Below, piece after piece: positions 11,521 through 24,037 of a stretch of DNA of 64,000 nt. The stretch spans positions 2,853,647 through 2,917,646 of the forward strand of contig NC_051435.1 in assembly GCF_001649575.2 (NCBI RefSeq), read 5' to 3'. Below the pieces are notes generated by a model. The model saw only the letters and a list, made by a program, of their open reading frames with translations. It was not told the origin of the DNA and ran no database searches. Origin of the DNA: Kryptolebias marmoratus. Taxonomy: Eukaryota > Chordata > Actinopteri > Cyprinodontiformes > Rivulidae. A program made the position numbers and the translations under genes. The stretch's first letter is position 1. The number at the start of each line of letters is the position of its first letter.

Positions 11521-12239
11521 TACAGCCAACCTGCAAATATAAGAAGCAGCAGAACCAGAACAGTGAAAACTTTCACAGAGAACCAACAATCACTTACACC
11601 TAAAGCCAATTTAGAGTCAGGGATGAACCGAACATGCAGGTTTATGGTCTGTGGGAGGAAACCTGACGCATGCACGGGGGGGGAACGTGCAAACTCCATC
11701 AAGGAGGTGGGTGCAGCAATATATATATATATATCCAGTGTTATTTATGTTTAAGATGAGAATAGTTATGTGGATTAACGATGTGAATTTATGTTAAAAC
11801 CCATTATACGATCACAGGGCCCCTTTTTCTGTTGGATTGATGTTAACCACCAACTCGATTATCTTTTGACATATTAAATACAGTCAATCTGAGCATTTCT
11901 GTTGTGAAGTCAACCAGCTGGATTTAAGAGACGAACAAGAAGGGTTACACATGTTTGCCTGCGTCAACTGATTAAGCGACCTCCTTATTATGTCACCAAG
12001 TTCTGCAGCCGCCTGCTAATCATGCAGGGCAGCTTCGGACCACAACTTTAATCTAGTTTAGGCTTCCTGTTCCTATAATTTTGTTTAACTATAACATTTT
12101 ATGTTCCATTACAAAAGGTCCTGAGTAGTTTAATAGATAAACAGTGATAGTGACAGGAAATTTCCAAAAATGTAAGCAGAAATGCTGATTTCTTAATTAC
12201 AGTCATCCTTACTGGTAGGTAATCATGTAATTGGCTGAG

Positions 12240-12430
12240 TCTGTGTGTGTTTGTCTGTCTGTTTGCAAAAATACTGCATGTCATGAACAAGTGGGTAGAT
12301 TTAAATGAAACTCTTTGGATCTACGTCTTCAACTGGTTAACCTTTTTTAGTCAGCTTGGATCAAGATGGCAGCCTTACAACCCCACCTAATGTTTGGTGA
12401 GAGTCATCCTCATTGTATATGCTGAGCTCG
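12240..12430 (+). repeat. repeat family A copy, diverged
   Basis: TGTCATGAACAAGTGGGTAG, then GGATCAAGATGGCAGCC and TGAGAGTCATCCTC. Confidence 0.6.
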
Positions 12431-13469
12431 ACATATTATGTGGGATAACTGCTTTAAAAACTGGGACAAGATGTTTTTATTTGCGTCTGCAGAGATGGGA
12501 GTTTTTGTTTTGCTTTGGGACATTTTTGTCGTGTTTTCTGGGCATCATGATGTGTCTCTGAAGCTCTGAAGGCACTGAGCAGCTCCAGATGTGGCTGAAG
12601 TGATGCATTAAAGAGCAGAGGGGGTCAGCACCTCCTATAGCCGCCATAAAGGCCGTTGAGCCGTTTGCTTGTTTGTATGTTTAGAGACTCGACAGAGTTC
12701 ACATAGCAGGAAACATGCGGAAGATTTGATTTGTGAGACGGAACGTGGCAATTACTCTGCGCCGACAAAGAAACTGACAGCTGCATTTAGGACTTCAAAG
12801 CATCGATGCCCCTTTTATTACACGATTAAGTCAGCAGCGTTAGACGCCTATATTTTACGTGAACTCACGCAAATCCCCCCAAACAAACGCCGGCTGGACT
12901 GTTGCTACACAGACTTCAGGACCCTGCAGTAAAATACATTATCTGCAGTTTTACATTTCAGCTAAATGATCTGGTGCTTTCGGAGATGCTCTCTGTCTCA
13001 CCTGCATCAACTCGACTATTAGTTAAAATCATAGGACATTTAGACATACATATAACACGCAGATGTTTACATGGCATAATTAGGATGTTTGCAAATCACT
13101 GCTTGTGTAATGGTATAATGTCATCCCTCGCAGAGGTAATAGTGGCTCTTGTCGTCACTGAAGGGGAGATGAAAGGAGATTTGAAAGAATGTGGAGCGGC
13201 TGAGAGTAAATCACATAACTTAGGGTTGGAATCCTCCGATGATAGAGCCCCTGACCGGACAAGTGTCGGCTAGTCTTTATTCAAACTCTGTCATCAGAGA
13301 CGGACACAGACCTGGAGTCCCAAATGAAGGCTTCCTCCACACCGTTTAGATGTTTTAATAACTCCGAGGATCACGTCTACAAAACCTCTCAATACAAGAG
13401 GAGCATTTTAAGGTCCTGGGACAACTACAACGAGCAAATTAAATGAAAAAATGATTGAGTTACAGCGAT

Positions 13470-13535
13470 TTTTGTGTTTGCTGTGGCAGCCATCTTGATC
13501 TGTGTTGGCTCCAAAAGGTAATCATTGGTATTTAC
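13470..13535 (-). repeat. repeat family A fragment
   Basis: GTGGCAGCCATCTTGATC followed by GGTAATCATTGG, reverse-oriented. Confidence 0.5.
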
Positions 13536-13783
13536 ATTTTGCAAAAAGATTAAATGTAGACAAACACTTGCAGTTACATGATCACCTGCCTGTCCACCAG
13601 CTAGTTATTGCCGTCTCGTGCTTAGAAAGACGAAAATAAAATCTATGTTTTAGTAAATCTAGTTCCTTTTAAACCTAACACTTGAGGGTTTAAATCGGTC
13701 TGGAATGGAAATATATTTAAGATTTCAGTGACTGGGGGGGTTGTAGTGCACGTGACATCTCTGCACTGATGAGCTGCATTATA

Positions 13784-14491
13784 CAGACACTCCAGGATTT
13801 GCGATGTTGCGATCGCAACTATTAGCGCAAAATCAAGCAAAAAAATAGCAACTTTTTGCAACTTTGCCCAAAACACAGCAACTTTCCCGCAACTTTAACC
13901 CAATATTTATTGTTTCTAAAGTGATTCTCCACCGTTTCTGTGGTCTAGTCTCTTCTTTGTGGGTTTGTGTAGTGTGGAATACAAAATAACCCCAAATAAC
14001 TCAGGAAGAAGACACGTGACGTCACTTCCTGTTAACATCAGAATGCCGGGAGCGTGCAGGAGCAGCGACCGAAGCCAAAATGTGCGCTAATGNNNNNNNN
14101 NNNNNNNNNNNNNNNNNNNNNNNNNNNNNNNNNNNNNNNNNNNNNNNNNNNNNNNNNNNNNNNNNNNNNNNNNNNNNAAACGCATCGACAAACACTTTGT
14201 GTCTGCAAAACATGTGAGGAGAGCTGCAGACCAGGGACAATCCAGAAATGCTCATGAATGTCAGTTTAGAAGCTATCAAAGTTCTCAAATAAAGCACCTT
14301 TTGAGAATGTCAATGTTTGTTGGGAATTATCTTACAAAACTAGCAAGGATTGTTGGTTTATATATTAAAAGTTATAGTTTTTTATTGATTTTAGTAAAAA
14401 AAAATTGCAACTTTTAGAAAAATGCCCGCAAAATCAGGCATTTTAGCCACAACAATCACAAAAAAAAAACAGCAAAATCCTGGAGGTACTG
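13784..14491 (+). mobile_element. DNA transposon copy 1 with CGGBP1-like ORF remnant
   Basis: Left end CAGACACTCCAGGATTTGCG, right end CAAAATCCTGGAGGTACTG (inverted), flanked by ATTATA at 13778-13783 and 14492-14497. After the N gap the reading RIDKHFVSAKHVRRAADQGQ gives the His-x5-His half of a BED/CGGBP1-like zinc finger. Subterminal GCAACTTT motifs are repeated. Confidence 0.75.
14093..14177. other. assembly gap inside transposon copy 1
   Basis: A run of 85 N. Confidence 0.99.
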
Positions 14492-15824
14492 ATTATAATA
14501 CCTGGCTTTTTAACCTTCAAAATAAATGTCGGTACTTCCTGTTTCAGTGGAGAACCTTGTCATTTTTCAACAAGCAACACTTCTGGGAGTTTTTACAGAC
14601 AAACCTGCTGCCAACATTTCCAAGAGAACTTTCCAAGAGATTTTGTCAAACGCTAACAAACTAAAAAAAAATAAAAAAAATCATAGCCTGAAACTAGGGC
14701 GGACTCTGGATTCTTCATGCATGTTTTTTTTTTTTCCACACAGATACTCACCCCCCCCCACTCCCACAGCTGAACTACCCTCCTCAGCCCATTGTGCCAG
14801 ATCTATTAAACCCAAAACAAAAGACACTTGTTTTGATTTGTTCTCAGCCTGAAACTACCATCACATGTGCAGAAAAAACGAAAAACAACACCGAGCCAAG
14901 CTGTCAATTTAGCAAATTTCCTGTCCAACTCCAAAAAAAAAAAAACCCTTAACATTAGAAAGCTAAACAAGAATAAATTAGTTTCAAACAGGAGGGTTGC
15001 AGGAGCGTTCACATTTTGCACAGCCTGATTAAATTCAGCCTTGGACGGGTGTTCGGCTAACTGGCACGTTGGCACACGAATAAGGTTACAAGGCCAAAGT
15101 CGGGCAGGAGTCGGCTCATATGATACGCTTCTGGCTGCAGCTACAAAGACGTCTTTCTTTCTTTACACCCAAGTCCTGAATCATTCTAATCACAAATCTT
15201 TGATGACTTTTAGGGCTGACATTTAGTAGTCCGAACTTCATTTTATGCATGTAAGAATAAACAAAATTAAATAAAATGTGTAAAATGAAGGTGTGAAAGT
15301 CACCTTATTGGATGTTAAATGATACTTTCAGCTATAAAAGATGGGGAGAAATGTATTCAGATGACATGAATCCAATGCTATAGCCATATGATACAGCGCT
15401 TTTCTAGTCCTAAGCACTAAAAGCACCAGGAGCAACATTCACCCATTCACACAGCACTTATTAGTCCACACTGGGGGTGGGTAACATTTCTCCCCAGAGG
15501 AGCTTTTCGACTCAGTTAAACTGAACTGAATCATGGGTAAAATAACCTGCCTGCATCTATAATATCCCATTTTTAAAAGAAGACAATCACAGTCAGAGAA
15601 CAGTTTGCTCAGTTTTTGATTTTAAATCTGTTTTACTCTCGTTTTGTGTGACCAGTTTCGCCAGCCTCACTTCCTGTTTTATTTTGAAGAGCTGCGGTCT
15701 TCTTCCCTTCATGCACCTGTCCATTCCCAATCAGCACACCTGCTTTTCATTTTGCGATCGCCTTCTTTAGCCGGTTTATCTTCCTCCAAGGCCAGATTAT
15801 AGATGGTCTTCGGAGGCTCTTGGT

Positions 15825-15890
15825 GAAGTTAAAAATGTGAGATTAAAATCTGTCCACCTGTTCAAAAGATATTTTGCTAACAGACCCGAC
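15825..15890 (-). repeat. repeat family A fragment
   Basis: Reverse-oriented end with AGATATTTTGCTAACAGAC. Confidence 0.5.
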
Positions 15891-16452
15891 AAACAATTCA
15901 AGATATCCAACAATCCAGTCATTTAGAGTCATTTTATGTGTAAATTATACATATGTTACAGTTTTAACTTCCACAAAGAATCAGCAACAAATTAAGGGTT
16001 TATTTCAGTTTCATTAACATCTGCTGGAAACTAAACGTGCAACCTCAATTTTGACACAATTTGGACATTTTGTAAAATATAAATTCAAACACAATGCAAG
16101 GATTTGTAAATCTCGTAAACTTTTATTTTATCCACATTGGAACATCTTAAACATATCTAAGAAATTGTACTTTTTATGTGTTGCTGCTATCAAATTCAAC
16201 TTTCCCTGTTTCATTAAAACAGGCACAGTTTCTTAGTTTAACCATTTGATATGTTTACTGTGTTTCGTTGTGAATAAAATATGATTCTATGAGATCTTTT
16301 TTCAAATTGTGGTCGTAAATCTTGGGTTGATTTTCAGCTTCTGAGTCTCACAAATGTCACAGAAAAATAGTATGATCTCGTTATTTAGTAAAAGTTTAGC
16401 TTCCTGACGTATGAGCAAAAAGAGGCTTTTCTTGGCGTAGATCGAAAACTCT

Positions 16453-16608
16453 TTAGCGAGACGTGGTGGTGGGCGTCGCCCAGTGCTCCTCCTGGAACTG
16501 GTTGCAGTTGGGATCTCCTCGGATTTTAGGTGTCTCCGGTAGCTGGAGCCCGGTCAGGGGGTTCACACACCAACACTCGCCCCGCTGGCCGTGGGTCGAC
16601 ATGTTGCA
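16453..16608 (-). CDS. igfbp2: igfbp2 exon 4 (end of thyroglobulin type-1 domain, stop)
   Basis: Read on the minus strand, an acceptor (tttccag) is followed by a phase-0 exon of 51 codons plus TAA. It begins [20 protein letters not shown] and ends PTTTSR. The CWCV thyroglobulin signature and [11 protein letters not shown] are diagnostic of IGFBP2. An RGD tripeptide (KIRGDPNC) is present; in IGFBP1/2 this integrin-binding motif mediates IGF-independent effects on cells. The basic heparin cluster of IGFBP5 is absent, as expected for IGFBP2. A poly-G run with one ambiguous base lies in the intron about 40 bp away. Confidence 0.95.
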   Translation of the reverse strand, partial: CNMSTHGQRGECWCVNPLTGLQLPETPKIRGDPNCNQFQEEHWATPTTTSR

Positions 16609-17888
16609 CTGGAAAGCAAAGGAGAAAAACACAAACTGGATGAGTTGGANGGGGGGGGGGGGTAAGGATGCACAGTGGGAAACAGGGGCTGGTTAATGAA
16701 GCGTGGCGTTCGGAGGCTTGAGATGTGTTTGTGTGAGTGGTGGTGATGGTGGTGTTGGGGGGGGAAGCATTGGATAAGGGTTTTGCTTCGGGCGGGATGA
16801 CAGTCGCCCAATAACAGCCCATCCTCGGGTCATGCCCCCTACTCACAACCCAAAATCTATCCACAACCACACGTTATCACAGACAGACACACACAGGCTC
16901 AGCCCCCCTGCAGAGACCCCCCCCCCCATAATCTTAAACGAGGTCGTAATTGAAGCGGACACAGTTTACGCCGTGCACGCGGGGACGACCGATTAGGGGT
17001 CGGGGTAAAGAATGAGTAGCTGTGGGGAAAGAAAAGACTTTCCATTTTCCTCCTTCCATGAGAAAGAACAAAAAAAGTGACAGTTACAGTAATTACCGCG
17101 CAACAAGGAGGGACGACTCCAAAGGGGAGCCAAGTGTTAAGGAGATACAGTGTTCCTCCCTGGGAACTGAGGACTCCACTCAGGAACAATGCTGTTGTTT
17201 GTGACCACTGACGAAAACTGGCTCAGTGGTTGAGAGCCCAGCTTTAGGAAACTGTGGCGCCTATTCAAATCTTCTTTTCTGCTCCACTATCTTCGTAAGA
17301 AAGCACTGGATATGTGACCTTGTTTGTGCTCCTCTGTCTAATTTCTATGGATGAGCAGAATTCAGATCCCCCCCTCCCTCTCCCGCCGTCGGAAGCACAG
17401 TTTGTTCCTCGGATAAAACAAAAGTCTTCCCATGAAGTACGCCAAACTGTTTTATTGCTTTGTAACCCTGAGCTCAGAAGCTTGTTGCCTCATTCGTGAC
17501 GGCAACATCTTCCCACACGTGTGTGTATGTGTGTGTTTACAAATAAAACCCTAAGGAAGAGGAGGAGTTTATAAAAGACAAGATGCGTGACGGGATTATG
17601 CCTGGTTGATGCGAGACCATTGTCTGTGAATTAGGGTTTTTTACACATTTTCTATTTAAACATTCCAGACTTTTCCAGATCTGGTCAATAAAGCATTTCA
17701 TGGTTGTTTACATAGAACTTTATGGTTATTTGTAAGCGTACATAAACGCGGTAGCAGCTAGCTGTAGGACGTCTGGTGCAACCTGGGGCAGTTTCTGCAG
17801 GATTATCGTTGTATTTCTCCTTGACTACCTGTTATGTGGTATTTGCAGCCATGTAAAGAGAAAATTATTTGCACAAACCGCAGTTTTT

Positions 17889-17945
17889 ATGATTGGAGTT
17901 GTTCTAAGATGACAAAAATTCAGTTTGGTCTTACTGAGGTTGTTC
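17889..17945 (+). repeat. repeat family B fragment
   Basis: Only the left block (GATTGGAGTTGTTCTAAGAT, AGTTTGGTCTTACTGAGG) remains; it abuts the Tc1-like element that follows. Confidence 0.6.
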
Positions 17946-17949
17946 AAAC

Positions 17950-18775
17950 AGCTACATTTAGAAGTTTACACCCACTTGTTGTGCACTTGAATGTCATTAA
18001 TTTAGGGGTTTAAATCATTTATTTGAAGCATTCTTTTTCCAGGGTGGAATGAATATACAGCGTACAACTTCAATGTTTTTTCGGTACACAAGTTGGAATT
18101 TATTGTGGATTTTCTCCAATCCACACAGGGTCAAAAAATACATTTAAGCTTATATATATCTATATTTACCTGAATCTTTTAATAAGTGGTGCTGAAGGTT
18201 CAAGAACGTCTCAGGACGTCCATTCTCCTCAGACGAAAGGAAAATTGGTTCAGATATTCAGGAACAACTCAGGAACTATTAAGGTTTAAGTCTGCCATGA
18301 ACTGGAAACTGCTGGAAGACCAGTGTCCCTGTCCACAGTGAAGACAGTTTTACATCACTGTGGACTTAGAGGACCAAGAAAGAAGCTCCCGCTCCAAAAG
18401 CCACATCTTCTGATTGACTTTAACCTGCAGCTGTCAAACACAGTGGTGGTAGCATCATGCTGTGAGACTAAGTGGACGGAATATCAAAGAACTACCTCCG
18501 AATTCTTTAACTTAAACCTGGACAAACCTGCTGATAAAAAGCCTCTGAAAGCGTCTTCCCAAAGCCTCTACCGCCACCCGATTAAAAACTTATGGATTAA
18601 AATCCGGGGTAGGTGCAGAAAACCAACCAGTTTAAATTAACTCTACCAATTTTGCCAAGAAGAAGAATCAAATATCAGGAAAAATCCAACCAGAAGCTTG
18701 TTGATGGAGACCAGGAGACACTCTCTAAGAGACATTATTAGGGGCTGTATGTATATTTTGACTCAAAATTACTCA
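17950..18775 (+). mobile_element. Tc1-like DNA transposon remnant
   Basis: The part near 18323-18420 reads STVKTVLHHCGLRGPRKK and PLLQKPHL-like text, matching the helix-turn-helix linker of fish Tc1 transposases. The left end contains AGAAGTTTACACCCACTTG, reminiscent of salmonid-type Tc1 ends. Catalytic parts are deleted. Confidence 0.65.
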
Positions 18776-18844
18776 AGGTGTTCCGTAGGTGATGCTTTTG
18801 TTAACCTAAACAGTGTCACGTGTGTGTAATGTCAGACCAGTTAC

Positions 18845-18985
18845 CTGTTTGAGGTTGTACAGCCCGTCTCTGTCACAGTTTGGAAATTTGAGACCATACA
18901 GGTTCTCCAGTGGGCCTCTGTTGTCCTCAGAGGTCATTTTGGAGATCTCCTCTAAGACCTTGTCCAGCTCCTGGTGACAGGCACT
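18845..18985 (-). CDS. igfbp2: igfbp2 exon 3
   Basis: Encodes 47 residues, from [17 protein letters not shown] to [14 protein letters not shown], phase 0 at both ends. It contributes the first two cysteines of the thyroglobulin type-1 domain. The order [22 protein letters not shown] is that of IGFBP2 (human [22 protein letters not shown]). The exon is bounded by an AG acceptor (atatcag) and donor CAG/gtaact on the minus strand. Confidence 0.95.
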
Positions 18986-19312
18986 CTGATATGACTAAAA
19001 AGGAAACAATGAACGCAACTTTAAGTAATTTAAACCTTTTAAAATGGGGAATGTTAGGTTTGGTTTGACTTAAGATGAGGACCAGATACTTTAATCTGTC
19101 GTAGAGAAATAAAAGTGAAAGAAATATTAGTTTGTTTTGTATAAAACACCTCAGACATCCGTGTTTATGGCTCAGAGTTAGTAAAGCAGACAGTTGAGTC
19201 AGTATGACTGATGTGACTCCAGTGGAGTGGAACATGAGTGTCTCGACTGTTTAACACAGCAGGTGGCCACGGCCACACACAAACACCGGCTATGCACGCG
19301 CACATTAATGCA

Positions 19313-19338
19313 CATATATATATATATATATATATATA
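19313..19338. repeat. AT microsatellite
   Basis: (AT)13, in igfbp2 intron 2. Confidence 0.95.
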
Positions 19339-21244
19339 GTGCACACATTGTATTCTTGCATGTATTGAAGCACACACAGAAGCTGGGCATCGGCCTGCCG
19401 CTGGGATCAAACAGGTCCGGTTTAATGATTAGTTGGCTGAGGATGAGAGAAAAGGCCCAGAGAGGACTGAGTCCGCCACCAACCTTATCTGACATCTGAA
19501 CGTATGGATGAAAAGCTCTCTTTCACTTTCAGTCTTGGACTCTTTTTGCTCTTGATGCCTTATAATAAAGTTTTACATGCACCATTCAGTTTCAGGGCAG
19601 CCAAATCCCTCACATCCAAAGGATAGTTCATTAAAGTGCAAATGCATAAACGCTGAAAGATCCTTATTAGTATTTGCTCATTATTCTTCAGTTTCTATCA
19701 CACCTCCTCCAACAGGCTTTGGAAAAACTCATACAAAGATAAGTGCTACTCTATTAGGAATAGTGTGCTATTTTGTTTGGTAGCAATATTGTGCAATATT
19801 GACGAAATTAGCAAATAAACAGGAAACAAAAATCCTCCACAGACAACAATAGGATTTTGGTGAGACGAATGGAACCCAGCCCTCTTTGGAGCTCAGACAT
19901 GTTTTAGTAGAAACATCATTCGAAGCTGAAACAGGTCAGAAAGTCTGAACTCTATAGGACTGAACATTTTGAGATCTTTAATAGCTTTCACACAAACAAG
20001 GGTTAGGTTTGATGGTTTGATGGTTTTTACCATAGATTGTTCATTTAGAGTGTGATGATTTCCCAATCTCCGACCTTTGAGCTGTCTAAACTTTACCGAA
20101 AGAAAATTAACTCATATCCAGCCTTTACATTTCATTCAGAGACAGCTTATACATCAGAAGTTGCACTTTTTGTCTCTTTTCACCCAGTGTGTCTCTCACT
20201 ACTACAGGACTTGTGGATTTCTTTAAAATCTGCAGAGTGCAGACACCCAAACTCTCATTGACTTCCACTGTATCTGAGCTCACAGAACTGGAGTCGAAGG
20301 GTCTTTTTAACTGGTCATATCTCTGCAGGCTCGTAGAAACTGACGTGAGTGACGACCAGCTGCTTCTGGCACTTATTTTTCACACAGTGAGCTTAAGGAA
20401 GTCCCAAATTGCTGTTGGGCCTTAAAGAAGAAAACTAAAGGATGTTGCACACTTCAGCATGTCTGCAGAAATGTTCTCATCTTTGCTTGCTGTGCATTAA
20501 CTTTCTAAATACTTGTCGAGAGATGTTGTAAGATAATAGCTCTGTTTTTTGTAGTCTTTTCTGCGACTCCTGTTCACTTCAGCGATGAATTAAACATCCA
20601 GGCCTGTAATCCTTCAGCAGGAGGCCTTTATTCTTTGCTGCCAGAAGTGCCTCAGTTTTTTCCTCACTTTGATTCTGGGAGATTCTGGAAACACTTAGCC
20701 GAGACCCTGAGGCATTTGCATTGCGTCATTTCTACAGATCATTTGTTTCTGGATATCTTCCATCCCGTCACATCTTCACGCTGTTCTGGTAGTTTCTACA
20801 TTTGGAATCTGGGCCACAAAAGTCCACGGACCTCACTGGAATGATCATAAAGATACGTTGTAGGGGTCCAGTTGAAAACTAAAAAAAAGGGGGGGGTTTT
20901 CCTCTGGCTTCAGCTGAAAATTTTAATTAGTAAAGAAAAGTTGTAGGAAACTCTTCAGCATTGTTGCTACAAGCTGTGGTGTAGGTTTGCTGAACTAAAA
21001 CTACAATTGTTTAAGAAATATTAAATCAAAGTTGCATCCAGTGCTTAGACTAACCTGTTTTTTTGTTTTTTTTTTCTCAATATTTTGGCAGAAAAAATAT
21101 AATAATCCTGCAGCAATCGTAGCAGGCTGCCTGTTTGTTTCTGCAGATAATCAAAGATGTTGAAGTAAATAACTGTAATGTGAATCTGACAATGATGAAA
21201 ATGTTTATAACCATATGCATGAAGCGCTATAACATTATTAGATT

Positions 21245-21375
21245 TTGATCTTGGACTCGCTCCAACTAGCCGTTAGCTCATCGGTCTGGTCTCCGTTTTA
21301 TCAAACTGAGGTTGATCAAAGAGCTGTCTACAACAGGTAAGATATTATTGTAGTTTTCTATTGAATAAAGATCAC
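21245..21375 (+). repeat. repeat family B copy
   Basis: CTCCAACTAGCCGTTAGCTC, AAACTGAGGTTGATC and CTACAACAGGTAAGATATT. Confidence 0.65.
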
Positions 21376-21615
21376 CAAAACATCTGACCTGTCCCTTGAA
21401 GAGCTCAGCTGGAGCTCCTACTGATTGATCTCAACCAGGAATATTAGTTTTAAAATTACAGCGTTCTGATTGGTTTCGTCACAGTTTTTAGGGAAGTGTT
21501 CAAAAGAATTCAAACCAGTCAACGTTCAGAGTTTTTGAGAGAAACATATTATTCTCCACATTAATCCTGACATGCAAGCTTTGCTCTGATTGGCTGTAAA
21601 AAAATAAGGGAAAAC

Positions 21616-21618
<3 letters not shown>

Positions 21619-21676
<58 letters not shown>
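21619..21676. repeat. AT microsatellite
   Basis: (AT)29, the longest dinucleotide run of the window, in igfbp2 intron 2. Confidence 0.97.
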
Positions 21677-21680
<4 letters not shown>

Positions 21681-22439
21681 TGTGGCCTGACTCCAGGCCC
21701 GAAGCTGACATGTTTTATATTCAGTTCTACGGTCTCTCATGACCACCCACATCGGAGTGCGTCCACGCCTGACCCCCGCCGTCTGAAGTTCCGCTGCTCG
21801 ACTCCTTTTTCTGCACTCGCTCCTTTGTTGCTCCTAATGATCCTGACATTTGCATTGTGCTGTCCAACGTGTTATTTTTCCTGCTTTTATTTTGCTACAA
21901 GCCAGTACGTTAAATGAGGGAGAAAATGAGCAAAAGCATACTTACTGTATATGGGCCACAAGCGTACGCCCCCCCTCCACACACACACACACACACACAT
22001 CGTCATGGCAGGAGTTCATTTGCATGAAACAGGCTATCTGTGCTTGCACGCCGCCTCACTGAAGGTTTTCAAAGAATTGTTTTTGTTTTAATTGAAATGT
22101 TGAGCGATTGTTCAAAAATACAGGAGGGCGGCGTTCGTAGCCCGCCTGCAAGCCCCCCCACCCCACACCTTTTCCTGAGCGTGCTCGTTATGAGCCGCCG
22201 TGGAAACCAAAACAACTCTTTGCAAAAACAGTTTGCAGAAATGAAAATACTGAAAAGATAAATATTTTTTATAAAAGACAAGCTCTTTACAGTCAAGTAA
22301 GACTTCAGTATGGACATTTATAGTTAAGAATAAATAAATAAATAAATATATATATATTCTTCCTACAACTCCTAACTGTTTTGTCATGACCTTTGACCTT
22401 TAAACTGCTAAGTGGCGTCTAAGATGGAGCTCATTTCTC

Positions 22440-22690
22440 TGAGCATTGCACGGTCTGACCTTCAGGGTGAATCTGCTGCCACTCCTGGGAAGACTGGCAA
22501 CGATCCTAAATGTTTTCCACTTTTGAATAATCTTTCTCTGAAGAATGACAGACTCCAAAAACCTTGGAAATGACCTTTGACCCTTCTCAGATTGATGGGC
22601 AGCAACAGTTGCTTCTCTAAGGTCATTATTGCTGATGTCTTTCCACCCCGGTGTGTGTAAATCCAGCTCCGAGTTGCATCAGCTCAGCAG
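22440..22690 (-). mobile_element. Tc1-like transposase N-terminal fragment
   Basis: Read on minus it gives ATVAAHQSEKGQ, IIQKWKTFRIVASLPRSG: the DNA-binding domain of fish Tc1 transposases. Degenerate. Confidence 0.65.
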
Positions 22691-23234
22691 CTGATACTTA
22701 CCCTCCTAACCTGGAAGCATCAAATCTGTATTTAACTGTAAGAATAAAAAGGTTCTGGGACAAAGTTCTGGTCTTATAAAGAATTTAGGTCCAGTTGGTG
22801 TGTTTCTGAGCACATGCCAGAGGCTGGTACCGAGCGCACACAGCATTCGATGTTTGATGTTTTCTGCACTCTGCTGTGCACAACTACAGAAAAGACACAA
22901 AACATTTTATTCACCGCAAGGAGAAAAAACAAATAAAGCTGCTAATAGAACAAAGCGTTCATCAGACTGAGACTGTTTATCTTTGCTGGAACTACACCGA
23001 AACTTAAAGTAAAACACCAAATTAAAAATGTCACCTAATAAAAAATTAAATAAACTGTTTCTCAAATGGCTTTAGGCCACACCTTCATCACCTGCAGGAT
23101 TAATTACTGTAAGGCTGAAACAAGTGTAACTCTGAGTATAGAGGAGTATAATCAGTTATTAAAAGGTTGTAAAGATATTAACTTGTGTGCAGTTTGTTAC
23201 GGATAATTTATTGGTGAAACCTTTCTGGTCTCAC

Positions 23235-23371
23235 CTGTGGTTCTCTCTGCATTCGATCCTCCTTCATCTTGGCTTTCAGCTCGTTCTGGTGTTGTTTCCG
23301 GGCCAGCTCCTGCCAAAACCGAGCGTCTAGGAGAGGTCGTCTGGTGGGCGGACTTTCAGTCTCATGGACCT
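23235..23371 (-). CDS. igfbp2: igfbp2 exon 2 (linker domain)
   Basis: Encodes the short variable linker: VHETESPPTRRPLLDARF, then WQELARKQHQNELKAK and MKEDRMQREPQ. It enters in phase 1 (AG completes the GAG codon begun in exon 1) and leaves in phase 0, the same phases as igfbp5. Fish IGFBP2 linkers are shorter than mammalian ones. Assignment rests on position, phase, and fit between exons 1 and 3 rather than strong similarity. The splice sites (acceptor ttttgcag, donor CAG/gtgaga) are good. Confidence 0.88.
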
Positions 23372-24015
23372 CTGCAAAAAATTTTAAAAAGGGGCTAAAT
23401 TATCCAAGCTTTTCATTAAATGCATGTGTCCAAAGGAGACATTAAAACTGTCATCATTCAGCATTAAATGAACAGGAGTCTGTCGAACACAAAAAGTGTA
23501 AAATACTCCAATTATTTACTCCTATTATGAGCAGACGTTTTTCGACTAACAGGCCCATTTTACGAGGCCCTCGTCTTAATCCTGGAATTAGAGGACAATG
23601 TTTTTTTGTATCCTCGGGGCATCCTGTGCCTCTCATACCTCATGTGACTAATGCTACGCTAAACTGTCAGGCACTGCAATGTCTGTAATTACCATGGCGG
23701 CAGTGAGGACCGACGCAGCACTGAGGTTTCTTAGACTGAGTTTACGGCACAGATTGCCTTAAACTAATCTCCTCTAAGCAGTGTCGGGAGAAATTATAAA
23801 AGGTAATTCAGAGTAGACAGAGACTCGTGGCAAACGAAGGCCTGAAACTGATGCATTTATTAGGAATCGTGACATATTCCATCGGAAAAGAACAAGACAG
23901 GAGTGGAGGATTAGTCATCGGAGTCCAGACTTGTATGGAGTCACATCTGATGGAGTTTTTTCATGCTGACTAAGGAGTTTTTTGGCTACCTTACCTCCTG
24001 CCAGAGGCTGTGTAG

Positions 24016-24037
24016 GTGTGTGTGTGTGTGTGTGTGT
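24016..24037. repeat. GT microsatellite
   Basis: (GT)n, in igfbp2 intron 1. Confidence 0.95.

Larger units (their letters stand above)
10691..16452. other. tail-to-tail intergenic region, igfbp5 and igfbp2
   Basis: No coding exon found. It contains repeat-family-B and -A copies (about 11354, 12240, 13470, 15825), a 708-bp transposon copy at 13784-14491 and a gap at 14093-14177. Near 16050-16230 is a fragment related to the 31885-32815 element. The part nearest 16453 should be the igfbp2 3' UTR. TTTATT on the plus strand (AATAAA on minus) occurs at about 16122 but lies inside that repeat, so I do not assign a polyadenylation site. Confidence 0.6.
16609..18844 (-). other. igfbp2: igfbp2 intron 3
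   Basis: A phase-0 intron of 2236 bp. It contains a poly-G tract near 16650, a family-B fragment at 17889-17945 and a Tc1-like DNA transposon remnant at about 17950-18775. The donor on the minus strand is gtaact. Confidence 0.85.
18986..23234 (-). other. igfbp2: igfbp2 intron 2
   Basis: A phase-0 intron of 4249 bp. It holds AT microsatellites (19313-19338, 21619-21676), an AC run near 21980, a family-B copy near 21245 and a Tc1-like transposase N-terminal fragment near 22440-22690. No independent gene is supported. Confidence 0.85.

Noticed and set aside
19199..19499. Frames with Ile-Tyr repeats around AT runs (also 21526-21752)
   Set aside because: They are translations of AT microsatellites.
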